The notes beneath the pieces were generated by a model, which ran no database searches, was not told where the DNA came from, and saw nothing but the letters and a program-made list of their open reading frames with translations. From Actinomycetota bacterium (lineage in GTDB: Bacteria > Actinomycetota > Thermoleophilia > Gaiellales > F1-60-MAGs149): a stretch of DNA of 7,459 nucleotides. The stretch covers positions 1 to 7,459 of the forward strand of contig CANKHS010000060.1 of NCBI GenBank assembly GCA_947481755.1. Direction: 5' to 3'. Shown piece by piece: positions 1 through 5,548 of the stretch (position 1 is its first letter; every line of letters begins with the position of its first letter). The translations under genes and the position numbers were made by a program.

Positions 1-1266
1 GGACAGGTGACGCTGCAGACCGTCACCGTCGCAGCTCCGAACAACGCCTCGGTCTGGATCATTCCGTTCTACAACGCCGTCTACGCAACGCAGGCCGAGT
101 GCAATGCCGCCCTGCCCGCCGTCGATGCCGCCACAAAGACGCTTGCGGTACAGAACGCGTCGGAGACCTCGTGCATGGAGGTTGGCAGCGTGCCCTACAC
201 CTTCAACATCGGGCAGACCGAGCTGACGGTGGCGCAGTGGGTCACGTTCCTCAACACCGTCGACCCGCTCGGCGCCAATCGCCATCACCTTTGGGATGCC
301 GCCGAAAGTTCGAAAGTCTGGCCGCTCTATGGATCGGTCAATCGCTCGATGAGCGCCAAGCCTGGTCAGCGCTACACCGTGGCATCGTCCGTCTGGGCTA
401 ACAAGCCGTACAACATGGCCGACTTCCTGCGCGCTGCGCGTTTTGTCAACTCCCTTCAGAACGGCAAAGTCCTCAAGCGCACAATCGCGACGACCACGAC
501 CGTTTCGGGTGCGACTCTAAAGACGACGTCGTACACCGTGCGTCTGTCGCCCAAGACGGAAACAGGTATGTACACGCTCAACAACCGTCGAGCGACGCGC
601 AACACGACCACGGGCTTTGCGGTCACAAGCCAGAACGAGTGGATGAAGGCTGCGTACTTCGATCCAAAGGGCGGCGGCCAGCTGTCGTATTGGGATTACC
701 CAACCGGCCCCGGTGTCTTCGTCAACTGCCCGGCTGCTCAGGTCGCTGGTGCCAATCCAGCCACTGCCTGCCCCGATAGCCCTCCGGCCAGCTCGGTGCT
801 AGATCCCACCAACGGCAACGTCACCAACGCCGGCACCCAGCCGCTGGCAACGTTCCAGTCGGCAGCACAGGCCAGCACGACTCCCATGACCGCGCCGTAC
901 TGGTGCCCCGCTCAGTTCACACCAACGCAGTGCGCAACGTCGCCCTTCAAGAACTCGCCTGTCAACTACGTTGGCAACGTCAGCCCGGTCGGCCAGGCTC
1001 AGACGCGCTCCCCGTGGGGAACGCTCGACCAGGGTGGCAATGTTGTCGAGATCACCGACACGATCGCACCACCCCCGCCGGCCAATAAGAACAAAGTCGT
1101 CTGGCGTCGTTGGCATGGCGGCGTTGTAACCGCGACCGATTACCAGATGTGGCTGTCCGCCGTCGGCGCCACGCCGCAGACGGTTCCGGGCTACAGCATC
1201 AATCCGTGGCGCGGCCTGCGCGTCGCCGTGATCGGCAACGTCACTCCCGTCGTTCCCAGCAAGTAG
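1..1266 (+). CDS. SUMF1/FGE-fold (formylglycine-generating-enzyme family) protein, 5' end outside window, catalytic cysteines absent
   Basis: The frame is open to the left edge (GGA CAG GTG ACG...), so the GTG at 7 is probably internal and the true start, perhaps with a signal peptide, lies upstream. About 421 residues are visible. Counting from the GTG codon as residue 1, the family landmarks appear in order. An opening VTVAAPNN stretch resembles the VTVGNPGN opening of many secreted SUMF1 proteins. Then come IGQTELTVAQWVTFLNTV (the 'EVTNAQYAEFLN' motif), SQNEWMKAAYFDP (the 'EAEWEYAAR' motif), QGGNVVEITD (the 'GNVWEW' motif), RWHGG at about 368-372 and WRGLRVAVIG near the end (the 'GFRVA' motif). 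Active FGEs carry cysteines in the segment after the R-GG motif; here that segment (nt 1114-1176) has none. The protein is therefore more likely a non-catalytic or substrate-binding relative than a sulfatase activator. Insertions around residues 230-320 are rich in Pro, Ala, Asn and Thr and contain scattered cysteines. The fold call is firm; the role is unknown. A hairpin follows the stop. Confidence 0.8.
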   Translation, partial: GQVTLQTVTVAAPNNASVWIIPFYNAVYATQAECNAALPAVDAATKTLAVQNASETSCMEVGSVPYTFNIGQTELTVAQWVTFLNTVDPLGANRHHLWDAAESSKVWPLYGSVNRSMSAKPGQRYTVASSVWANKPYNMADFLRAARFVNSLQNGKVLKRTIATTTTVSGATLKTTSYTVRLSPKTETGMYTLNNRRATRNTTTGFAVTSQNEWMKAAYFDPKGGGQLSYWDYPTGPGVFVNCPAAQVAGANPATACPDSPPASSVLDPTNGNVTNAGTQPLATFQSAAQASTTPMTAPYWCPAQFTPTQCATSPFKNSPVNYVGNVSPVGQAQTRSPWGTLDQGGNVVEITDTIAPPPPANKNKVVWRRWHGGVVTATDYQMWLSAVGATPQTVPGYSINPWRGLRVAVIGNVTPVVPSK

Positions 1267-1273
1267 CTTCGTG

Positions 1274-1305
1274 GTCGGAGAGGGGCGCTCGCGCTCCTCT
1301 CCGAC
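1274..1305 (+). terminator. Hairpin after the SUMF1-fold gene, no U-tract
   Basis: The arms 1274-1288 and 1291-1305 are complementary over about 14 pairs with one G.U wobble and a tight 4-nt loop, starting 7 nt after the stop codon. No run of T follows, so it is not a classical intrinsic terminator. It could still end transcription or protect the mRNA 3' end. It lies between the first gene and the promoter-like signal of the next one. Confidence 0.6.
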
Positions 1306-1324
1306 AATCACGCGACCACCCCTC

Positions 1325-1333
1325 TGCGATAAT
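1325..1333 (+). promoter_or_regulatory. Extended -10 promoter element for the PhnA-family gene, likely leaderless
   Basis: TGCGATAAT is a TGn extension followed by GATAAT (5/6 match to TATAAT), and the ATG begins 6 nt later. No purine-rich Shine-Dalgarno fits between them, and no good -35 is visible. The geometry puts the transcription start at or next to the A of the ATG. The deacetylase gene at 4180 has the same arrangement. Confidence 0.5.
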
Positions 1334-1339
1334 CGGTAG

Positions 1340-1690
1340 ATGCCTTCCCCCGAGATCCTCTGCCCCGAATGTTCCAGCGAACACAATTACCCGCTTGGCG
1401 ATGCGACCGTCTGCTCGATGTGCGGCCACGAGTGGATTGCGGGAGCACCAGGATCCGCTGCTGACGCCGAGTCGGTGATTCGAGACTCGGCCGGCAATGT
1501 CTTGGCCGATGGCGATACCGTCACTGTCATCAAAGCCCTCAAAATCAAGGGCAGCCCCACGTCGATCAAGATCGGCACCAAGGTGCGCAACATTCGCCTC
1601 GTCAATGGCGTCGGCGACCACGACATCGACTGCAAGATCGAAGGCTTCGGCTCGATGCAGTTGAAATCGAGCGTCGTCAAGAAGGTCTGA
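1340..1690 (+). CDS. yjdM: PhnA/YjdM-family zinc-ribbon protein
   Basis: This is a 116-residue protein, close to the usual length of about 110 residues. The N-terminal zinc ribbon has C8-x2-C11 and C25-x2-C28, with the family signature CPECSSEHNYP and CGHEW. A C-terminal SH3-like PhnA domain follows, with GDTVTVIKALKIKG, IKIGTKVRNIRLV, GDHDIDCKIEGFG and a final LKSSVVKKV. The family was named for alkylphosphonate uptake, but E. coli PhnA/YjdM is not needed for phosphonate use and its cellular role is poorly defined. No phosphonate genes lie nearby, so phosphonate metabolism should not be inferred. The ATG is supported by its fit to the family N terminus and by the -10 element 6 nt upstream. 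The gene is convergent with the oxidoreductase, with 44 nt between the stop codons and no clear terminator there. Confidence 0.93.
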   Translation: MPSPEILCPECSSEHNYPLGDATVCSMCGHEWIAGAPGSAADAESVIRDSAGNVLADGDTVTVIKALKIKGSPTSIKIGTKVRNIRLVNGVGDHDIDCKIEGFGSMQLKSSVVKKV

Positions 1691-1734
1691 GCCCGCCCAG
1701 CTGCGAGTTCCATCGCGAATGATCCGGTTCCGCG

Positions 1735-2868
1735 TTATACGTCGACGGGACGGTTCTCGGCGACCGATCGTTTAATCGCGAGTTCAAAACGGATCGCAGC
1801 TAGGCCATCGTCGATTGTGACGTCCGGGCGCTTGCGATCGCGGACGCACTCGACGAAGTGACGAATCTCGCCAGCGAACCCGTGCAGGTGCCGCGGGTCG
1901 AGCGCGTCGAGCGGTAACTGATCACTGGGCTCCCAAATCTCGGGCGTCTCCACTCCGTCGATCCACGCGGTCACACGCCGCCAACCGTCAACAAAGACGA
2001 CGCTGCGGTGACCCGTCAGAACCACACGCTCATTCAACCGTTCGAGACAGTTCAGCTGCAAGGTCCCGATCGCACCACTCTCAAAACCAACGAGGCAGGC
2101 CCACGCCTCCTCCTGCGGTGGTTCTCTCCCCTCAACGAGCGCCGACATGTCGCGCCAGGCAGAACCGACGACCGGAAGGTCGAGAGCGCTGGGAGTCCAC
2201 TCGTGCGTGTCTCCCGGCATCTGCGAGGCTCGCGCGGCCATTACCCATTTGACATCACCGCCGAAGAATCGTGCGAGATCGAGGTGATGACAACCAAAGC
2301 CATTTAGAAAGTCGTAGACAGACCGTGGTGGGTACTCTCCGAATGTCCAGCGTCCTTCATACGCAGTCAGAGGCCCAAACTCGGGACGCTGTGCAATCGC
2401 GAGCGCCCGCCGATACGGCTCGGAAAAACGCTTCATAAAGCCGACCATGACGTTGCGACCAGCTTTCGCAGCAGCCTCTTGCAACGCGAGGCAGTCCTCG
2501 ACTGTTTGTGCGGGCGGCTTTTCGACGAAGACGTCGAGCCCCGCCTCGAGGCAGTCGATCGCAACGGCGGGCTGGATCCGCGGGTGCATCGCCACGATCA
2601 CTCCATCAAGGTCTTCCTGCTCAAGCATCTGTCGGTGATCCGTATAGACGCGAGGAATGCCGAAATCGCGCGCACACCGGTTCGCGCGCTCCTCATCGAT
2701 GTCGCAGCACGCAACCAGGTCCCCAATCGCACCGCCCTCCGCCAAGTCGCCAATCGCAGCGCCAAGAATCTCCGGCGGGTTATGCACCGCGAGCCGGAAG
2801 CACGGGTAGAGGTTCTGCACGGCATGGCTGCCGCAACCGATGATCCCGATGCGTGTCAGGCGCGTCAC
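1735..2868 (-). CDS. Gfo/Idh/MocA-family NAD(P)-dependent oxidoreductase
   Basis: From the GTG at 2868 the protein has 377 residues. The N-terminal Rossmann domain has the dinucleotide motif GCGSHA at 11-16 directly after the start, an acidic CDID at 55-58 ending the second strand, and the family's EKP motif at 116-118 (EKPPAQTVEDCLALQ). The C-terminal alpha/beta domain begins around residue 125. It carries GCHHLDLARF near 192-201, which matches the family's catalytic HxxD site (H194, D197). Family members oxidise or reduce sugars, inositols and related polyols; the substrate cannot be read from sequence. The frame stays open to an ATG at 2949, but those 27 extra codons precede the cofactor strand that normally starts these proteins, so I chose the GTG. 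A TAGGCT hexamer lies 7 nt before it. An unusual 27-nt tandem duplication (nt 2715-2758) lengthens the Rossmann domain. No partner sugar genes or transporters are adjacent. Confidence 0.9.
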   Translation of the reverse strand: MTRLTRIGIIGCGSHAVQNLYPCFRLAVHNPPEILGAAIGDLAEGGAIGDLVACCDIDEERANRCARDFGIPRVYTDHRQMLEQEDLDGVIVAMHPRIQPAVAIDCLEAGLDVFVEKPPAQTVEDCLALQEAAAKAGRNVMVGFMKRFSEPYRRALAIAQRPEFGPLTAYEGRWTFGEYPPRSVYDFLNGFGCHHLDLARFFGGDVKWVMAARASQMPGDTHEWTPSALDLPVVGSAWRDMSALVEGREPPQEEAWACLVGFESGAIGTLQLNCLERLNERVVLTGHRSVVFVDGWRRVTAWIDGVETPEIWEPSDQLPLDALDPRHLHGFAGEIRHFVECVRDRKRPDVTIDDGLAAIRFELAIKRSVAENRPVDV

Positions 2869-2875
2869 ATGGGTA

Positions 2876-2881
2876 AGCCTA
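2876..2881 (-). promoter_or_regulatory. Possible -10 element (TAGGCT) for the oxidoreductase, leaderless type
   Basis: Read on the minus strand, TAGGCT fits the TAnnnT pattern and ends 7 nt before the GTG start. No Shine-Dalgarno is visible and no -35 is convincing. On its own this is weak. Its weight comes from sharing the geometry seen at the starts at 1340, 4095 and 4180. Confidence 0.35.
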
Positions 2882-2991
2882 GCGCCTGCCTGAACCACCT
2901 GCTGGTCAGCGTCCTGAGGCCCGATGAGCACAAACCACGCATACCGCATGTGGTACGGCTACGACCCGAGATATGGAGCGAACAGACGAAA

Positions 2992-3064
2992 CAGGGCCGG
3001 TAGGACTTGAACCTACAACCCCTGGTTTTGGAGACCAGTGCTCTACCAATTGAGCTACGACCCT
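2992..3064 (-). tRNA. tRNA-Trp (anticodon CCA)
   Basis: On the minus strand this folds as a complete 73-nt tRNA. The acceptor stem is AGGGTCG/CGGCCCT, 7 pairs including one T.G, with discriminator G. The D arm is GCTCAATTGGTAGAGC. The anticodon arm is CTGGT-CTCCAAA-ACCAG, giving anticodon CCA. The T arm is GTAGG-TTCAAGT-CCTAC. The 3' CCA is not encoded (TTT follows the discriminator), so it must be added by tRNA nucleotidyltransferase. In many bacteria tRNA-Trp sits just upstream of secE-nusG; here the next gene downstream is the oxidoreductase. The tRNA lies 62 nt downstream of the membrane-protein gene on the same strand, so read-through is possible. Confidence 0.97.
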
Positions 3065-3074
3065 ACGTGCGTAC

Positions 3075-3080
3075 ACGATA
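3075..3080 (-). promoter_or_regulatory. Possible -10 element (TATCGT) for tRNA-Trp
   Basis: On the minus strand TATCGT matches TAnnnT and ends 10 nt before the first base of the mature tRNA. This is a plausible distance for a short 5' leader. I see no good -35 at 16-18 nt upstream, so this is a weak call. Confidence 0.3.
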
Positions 3081-3126
3081 CCCGAACCTGAGCAGACGAC
3101 GTAGCGGGTCGGGAACCAGTCGTTGA

Positions 3127-4095
3127 TCAGGCGTTCGGGCCGAGCAGGAGCACGCGAAGCGCAGCGATATCTGGCAGGCGCCCAGCTGGTTCGTTCGTAA
3201 AGACGGCGCGCATCCAGATGGCGTCAGCCAGCACATCCATCAGGGCCCCGAAGTTGTCTGTCTGGGGCGAGCCTTGACGTGCTGCAACGAGTACACCATT
3301 TTCGGCCTCAAACTGCGATGCACCGAGGCCACGATCGACGAAAGCAACCTGAATCACCGGCGTGAACCGTTCTCGCACAGCGATCTGATCCGCATCGTCA
3401 GAGACCAGCAGCTGGAAGGAAGAGTTGAATTCCTGGCTCTCCAGCGGGACTGGTTGCAGCGAGGTGACCATGCCCGTCAACTTCGACCAGATGCCGTCCG
3501 TCTTGCCTTTATGGATCCGCATCGACCCAATGCCTTCGAGCGTCGCGTCGATGACAGCGACCGTATAGGGATGTTGTTTCCACGACTCCGTCGTGTTGCC
3601 ATTGCCGTCCGACGAAGTCTCGCGCGTCTCGAAGATGTACTCGCCAGCGCAGAAATGCACCTGCTCACCGATCGTCCCGTGGACGCCCCAGCCCGTATGG
3701 CGCCGGTCCCCTTGGCGCAACAGTGGAGTCGTCATTGGGATGGCGATCTCCTCCACCGTCTGCCAACCCCTCGAATCAGCATATCCGCCGATCACCTTTA
3801 GGCGCGAGGCGTCGCGAAGCGAGCGTAGATGCCACCAGCGGGCAACCATCCGCGCCAGGAACACCGACGCAACCACCAGAATCACGAGCCCAACGAACCC
3901 GAGGTTACCGGCAATAGCAACCAGGATCAGTCCGATCACAATTGCCAGCAAGACCAAGCCAATCAGCGTTATCCACCGCTTGCCACCCGACGGTCGTGGC
4001 TGTTCGGCGAGCATGGCATCGAACTGTGCACGACTCCCAGCCGCCATCGTGGTGTTGATAGAGAGTCGATCCTGCTCCGTGAAGAGATCATGCAT
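3127..4095 (-). CDS. Two-helix membrane protein resembling DUF3137 proteins
   Basis: From the ATG at 4095 the protein has 322 residues. Residues 1-40 are polar and probably cytoplasmic. Two hydrophobic segments follow at about 41-62 (after GGKR) and 65-83, joined by a very short turn, then the basic stretch ARMVARWWHLRS. The remaining 235 or so residues form a soluble domain. Its features include GEYIFETRETSSDGNGNTTE near the middle and, later, LESQEFNSSFQLLVSDDADQ followed by RERFTPVIQ. That order, an E-x-FN-x-x-F-x-V/L-x-S-x-D stretch then a 'TP' segment, resembles DUF3137-type proteins; the match is from memory of the family. No enzymatic motif is visible and function is unknown. The frame stays open upstream to 4290, but that extension lies inside the divergent deacetylase gene and lacks family features. 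A TATACT box 7 nt before 4095 supports the chosen ATG. Confidence 0.72.
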   Translation of the reverse strand: MHDLFTEQDRLSINTTMAAGSRAQFDAMLAEQPRPSGGKRWITLIGLVLLAIVIGLILVAIAGNLGFVGLVILVVASVFLARMVARWWHLRSLRDASRLKVIGGYADSRGWQTVEEIAIPMTTPLLRQGDRRHTGWGVHGTIGEQVHFCAGEYIFETRETSSDGNGNTTESWKQHPYTVAVIDATLEGIGSMRIHKGKTDGIWSKLTGMVTSLQPVPLESQEFNSSFQLLVSDDADQIAVRERFTPVIQVAFVDRGLGASQFEAENGVLVAARQGSPQTDNFGALMDVLADAIWMRAVFTNEPAGRLPDIAALRVLLLGPNA

Positions 4096-4102
4096 GGGCT
4101 GA

Positions 4103-4108
4103 AGTATA
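4103..4108 (-). promoter_or_regulatory. -10 element (TATACT) for the membrane-protein gene, leaderless type
   Basis: Read on the minus strand, TATACT is a 5/6 match to TATAAT and ends 7 nt before the ATG at 4095. No Shine-Dalgarno lies in between. This is the best-scoring of the four leaderless-type elements in the window and it favours this ATG over upstream starts. Confidence 0.55.
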
Positions 4109-4164
4109 GATCCGAGCGTGCCCGTGGGAAAGGTGAAATTATTCGTGCAAACGGCGCGACAACG

Positions 4165-4173
4165 TGAGATGAT
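4165..4173 (+). promoter_or_regulatory. Extended -10 element for the deacetylase gene, likely leaderless
   Basis: TGAGATGAT gives a TGn extension plus GATGAT, with the ATG 6 nt downstream at 4180. It differs from the element at 1325-1333 (TGCGATAAT) at only two bases and has the same spacing to the start codon. No -35 match and no Shine-Dalgarno is seen. It lies back to back with the TATACT box at 4103-4108 within an 84-bp divergent region. Confidence 0.45.
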
Positions 4174-4179
4174 GGCGCC

Positions 4180-5310
4180 ATGAAAACTGGATTCCTCTGG
4201 CATGAGCGTTATGCGTGGCACAACACCGGTCGCGGCGCAGGGCCGTACCATGCGGACGCGTCCGCATGGAACGAACCCGACGTACGCCACAGCGAAAACG
4301 CGGACGGCAAACGCCGCTTCCGCAACCTGCTCGACGTCACGGGCCTACTCGACCAACTGGTCGTCCTGACGCCCCGCCCTGCCACCGCCGATGAGGTGTG
4401 CCGCTTCCACACCCCTGATTACGTCGAGCGCATCGCCGCGATGTCGGCAATGCACGGCGGCGACGCCGACATGAACGTCGGCGAGGGCGTGCCCTTCGGC
4501 AAGGGCTCCTACGAGGTTGCCCTACTCGCCGCGGGCGGCACGATCACCATCTGCGACGCCATCATGGACGGCACGGTCGCCAACGGCTACGCGCTGACGC
4601 GCCCACCAGGCCACCACGCTCTGGCCGACTCTGGAATGGGCTTCTGCATCTTCGGTAACGCGGCGATCGCAGCGCACCACCTGCTGGCGGCGCGCGGGCT
4701 CAGTCGCGTCGCGATCGTCGACTGGGACGTGCACCACGGCAACGGGACGCAAGCTGCCTTTTACGACGATCCGCGCGTCCTCACGATCTCACTGCACCAG
4801 GACAACAACTTCCCGGTCGACTCGGGTCTGCTGACGGAGACCGGTACAGGCGACGGCGTCGGCACGAGCCTCAACGTACCCCTGCCACCGGGATCGGGCA
4901 ACGGAGCATATGAGGACGCCTTCCGGCGCGTCGTTGTGCCAGCACTCGAGCGTTTCCAGCCCGAGTTCATCATTATCGCATCCGGCTTCGACGCCTCCGC
5001 CATGGACCCACTCGGCCGTCAGATGGTGACACCGCGGGGCTATGGCCGCCTGACGCGGCAAATGCTCGACGCAGCCGGATCAATCTGCGACGGTCGCCTC
5101 GCTCTCACCCACGAAGGCGGCTACTCCGAGGTGCTGGTGCCGTTCTGCGGCCTCGCGGTGATGGAGGAACTCAGCGGCATTGAGACGGAGGCGCGCGGAT
5201 CGATGTTCTATGAGACGGGTGACCCCATGGGCTATCAAGATCTACAGCCCCATCAGGCGACTGTAATCGACGCGGCCGCTGCCTTGATCGCGGGGATCCC
5301 GACGCCGTAG
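4180..5310 (+). CDS. Class II histone-deacetylase-like amidohydrolase (HDAH / acetylpolyamine amidohydrolase family)
   Basis: This is a 376-residue protein of normal family length. It is predicted to be a cytoplasmic zinc hydrolase that removes acetyl groups from N-acetylated amines such as acetylpolyamines or acetyl-lysine. All catalytic landmarks are present. They are the MKTGFLWHERYAWHNTG opening typical of bacterial HDAH proteins, RPPGHHA with paired active-site H145/H146, GFCIFGN at 154-160, VDWDVHHGNGT with zinc ligands D183 and H185, SGFDA with the third zinc ligand D272, and HEGGY with the transition-state tyrosine Y315. An intact active site argues for a working enzyme; the physiological substrate cannot be told from sequence. 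The ATG fits the family N terminus and has a -10-like box 6 nt upstream. The gene is divergent from the membrane-protein gene. No polyamine transport or synthesis genes are nearby. A hairpin follows the stop at 5325-5347. Confidence 0.95.
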   Translation: MKTGFLWHERYAWHNTGRGAGPYHADASAWNEPDVRHSENADGKRRFRNLLDVTGLLDQLVVLTPRPATADEVCRFHTPDYVERIAAMSAMHGGDADMNVGEGVPFGKGSYEVALLAAGGTITICDAIMDGTVANGYALTRPPGHHALADSGMGFCIFGNAAIAAHHLLAARGLSRVAIVDWDVHHGNGTQAAFYDDPRVLTISLHQDNNFPVDSGLLTETGTGDGVGTSLNVPLPPGSGNGAYEDAFRRVVVPALERFQPEFIIIASGFDASAMDPLGRQMVTPRGYGRLTRQMLDAAGSICDGRLALTHEGGYSEVLVPFCGLAVMEELSGIETEARGSMFYETGDPMGYQDLQPHQATVIDAAAALIAGIPTP

Positions 5311-5324
5311 TTGTTCTCTCTCGA

Positions 5325-5347
5325 GCTCGAGGCGTTCAGCCTCAAGC
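5325..5347 (+). terminator. Weak hairpin downstream of the deacetylase gene
   Basis: The arms 5325-5333 and 5339-5347 pair over nine positions with one C/A mismatch around a 5-nt loop (GTTCA), starting 15 nt after the stop codon. There is no T-run after it, so it is only a candidate terminator. It overlaps a 12-bp perfect palindrome CTCGAGCTCGAG (5320-5331) that offers a competing fold. Confidence 0.35.
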
Positions 5348-5508
5348 TGCCAAGCTCATCTAATCAGCCACCTAGGCACGTCTGTGTGACGACCTACCGT
5401 TCATCCAGCGTGCCGCTCGAAATGGTGGGAACAAAGGTTTTGGCGCCCTCGCGGGGTATACGATCCGAGAGCAGGATTGTTCGGCCTCACTGGGCCGTGT
5501 GTGTTACC
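5348..5508. other. Intergenic stretch without a recognisable gene
   Basis: No reading frame here has a plausible start signal or family match. A TACGAT hexamer at 5459-5464 could be a -10 element for the exported-protein gene, which would give a 5' leader of roughly 80 nt. No -35 at the right distance supports it. The stretch from 5427 to 5470 is otherwise unremarkable. Confidence 0.4.
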
Positions 5509-5524
5509 TGTGATCGTGATCACC
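5509..5524 (+). promoter_or_regulatory. CRP/FNR-type operator upstream of the exported-protein gene
   Basis: TGTGATCGTGATCACC matches the CRP-family consensus TGTGA-N6-TCACA at nine of the ten conserved positions; only the last base differs. Its centre is about 32 nt before the ATG at 5549 and it lies just upstream of the Shine-Dalgarno. It is therefore within or downstream of any promoter for this gene. That position suggests repression or a roadblock rather than classical activation from -41.5. A second TGATCA palindrome (5525-5530) adjoins it. Confidence 0.5.
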
Positions 5525-5538
5525 TGATCAGCTCTACT

Positions 5539-5544
5539 AGGAGG
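5539..5544 (+). promoter_or_regulatory. Shine-Dalgarno AGGAGG of the exported-protein gene
   Basis: A perfect AGGAGG core ends 4 nt before the ATG at 5549 and fixes the start. It contrasts with the four genes in this window that have no Shine-Dalgarno, and suggests efficient translation from a leadered mRNA. Confidence 0.85.
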
Positions 5545-5548
5545 CTTC

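Noticed and set aside
1..1266. Active formylglycine-generating enzyme that matures sulfatases
   Set aside because: The active-site cysteine region has no cysteine, and no sulfatase gene is present in the window.
799..1386. Minus-strand open frame of 195 codons across the SUMF1-fold gene
   Set aside because: Arg/Gly-rich shadow of a high-G+C coding region; no start signal and no family features, while the plus strand has recognisable motifs.
1340..1690. Phosphonate utilisation function for the PhnA-family gene
   Set aside because: The name is historical; no phn transport or C-P lyase genes are present, and E. coli work separated this family from phosphonate use.
2869..2949. N-terminal extension of the oxidoreductase to the ATG at 2949
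   Set aside because: The 27 codons precede the first cofactor-binding strand, show no signal peptide or family similarity, and lack a start signal; GTG at 2868 fits the family start and has a -10-like box 7 nt upstream.
2479..3003. Plus-strand open frame antisense to the oxidoreductase and tRNA-Trp
   Set aside because: It runs through a tRNA gene and opposite a clear enzyme gene; no motif or ribosome site supports it.
4096..4290. Extension of the membrane-protein gene into the deacetylase gene
   Set aside because: It would overlap the divergent deacetylase N terminus by over 100 nt; the residues are composition-driven noise and the TATACT box supports the ATG at 4095.
5320..5331. Perfect 12-bp palindrome CTCGAGCTCGAG as an operator
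   Set aside because: It overlaps a hairpin directly after the deacetylase stop and is about 220 nt from the next start; a terminator-related fold or chance is simpler.
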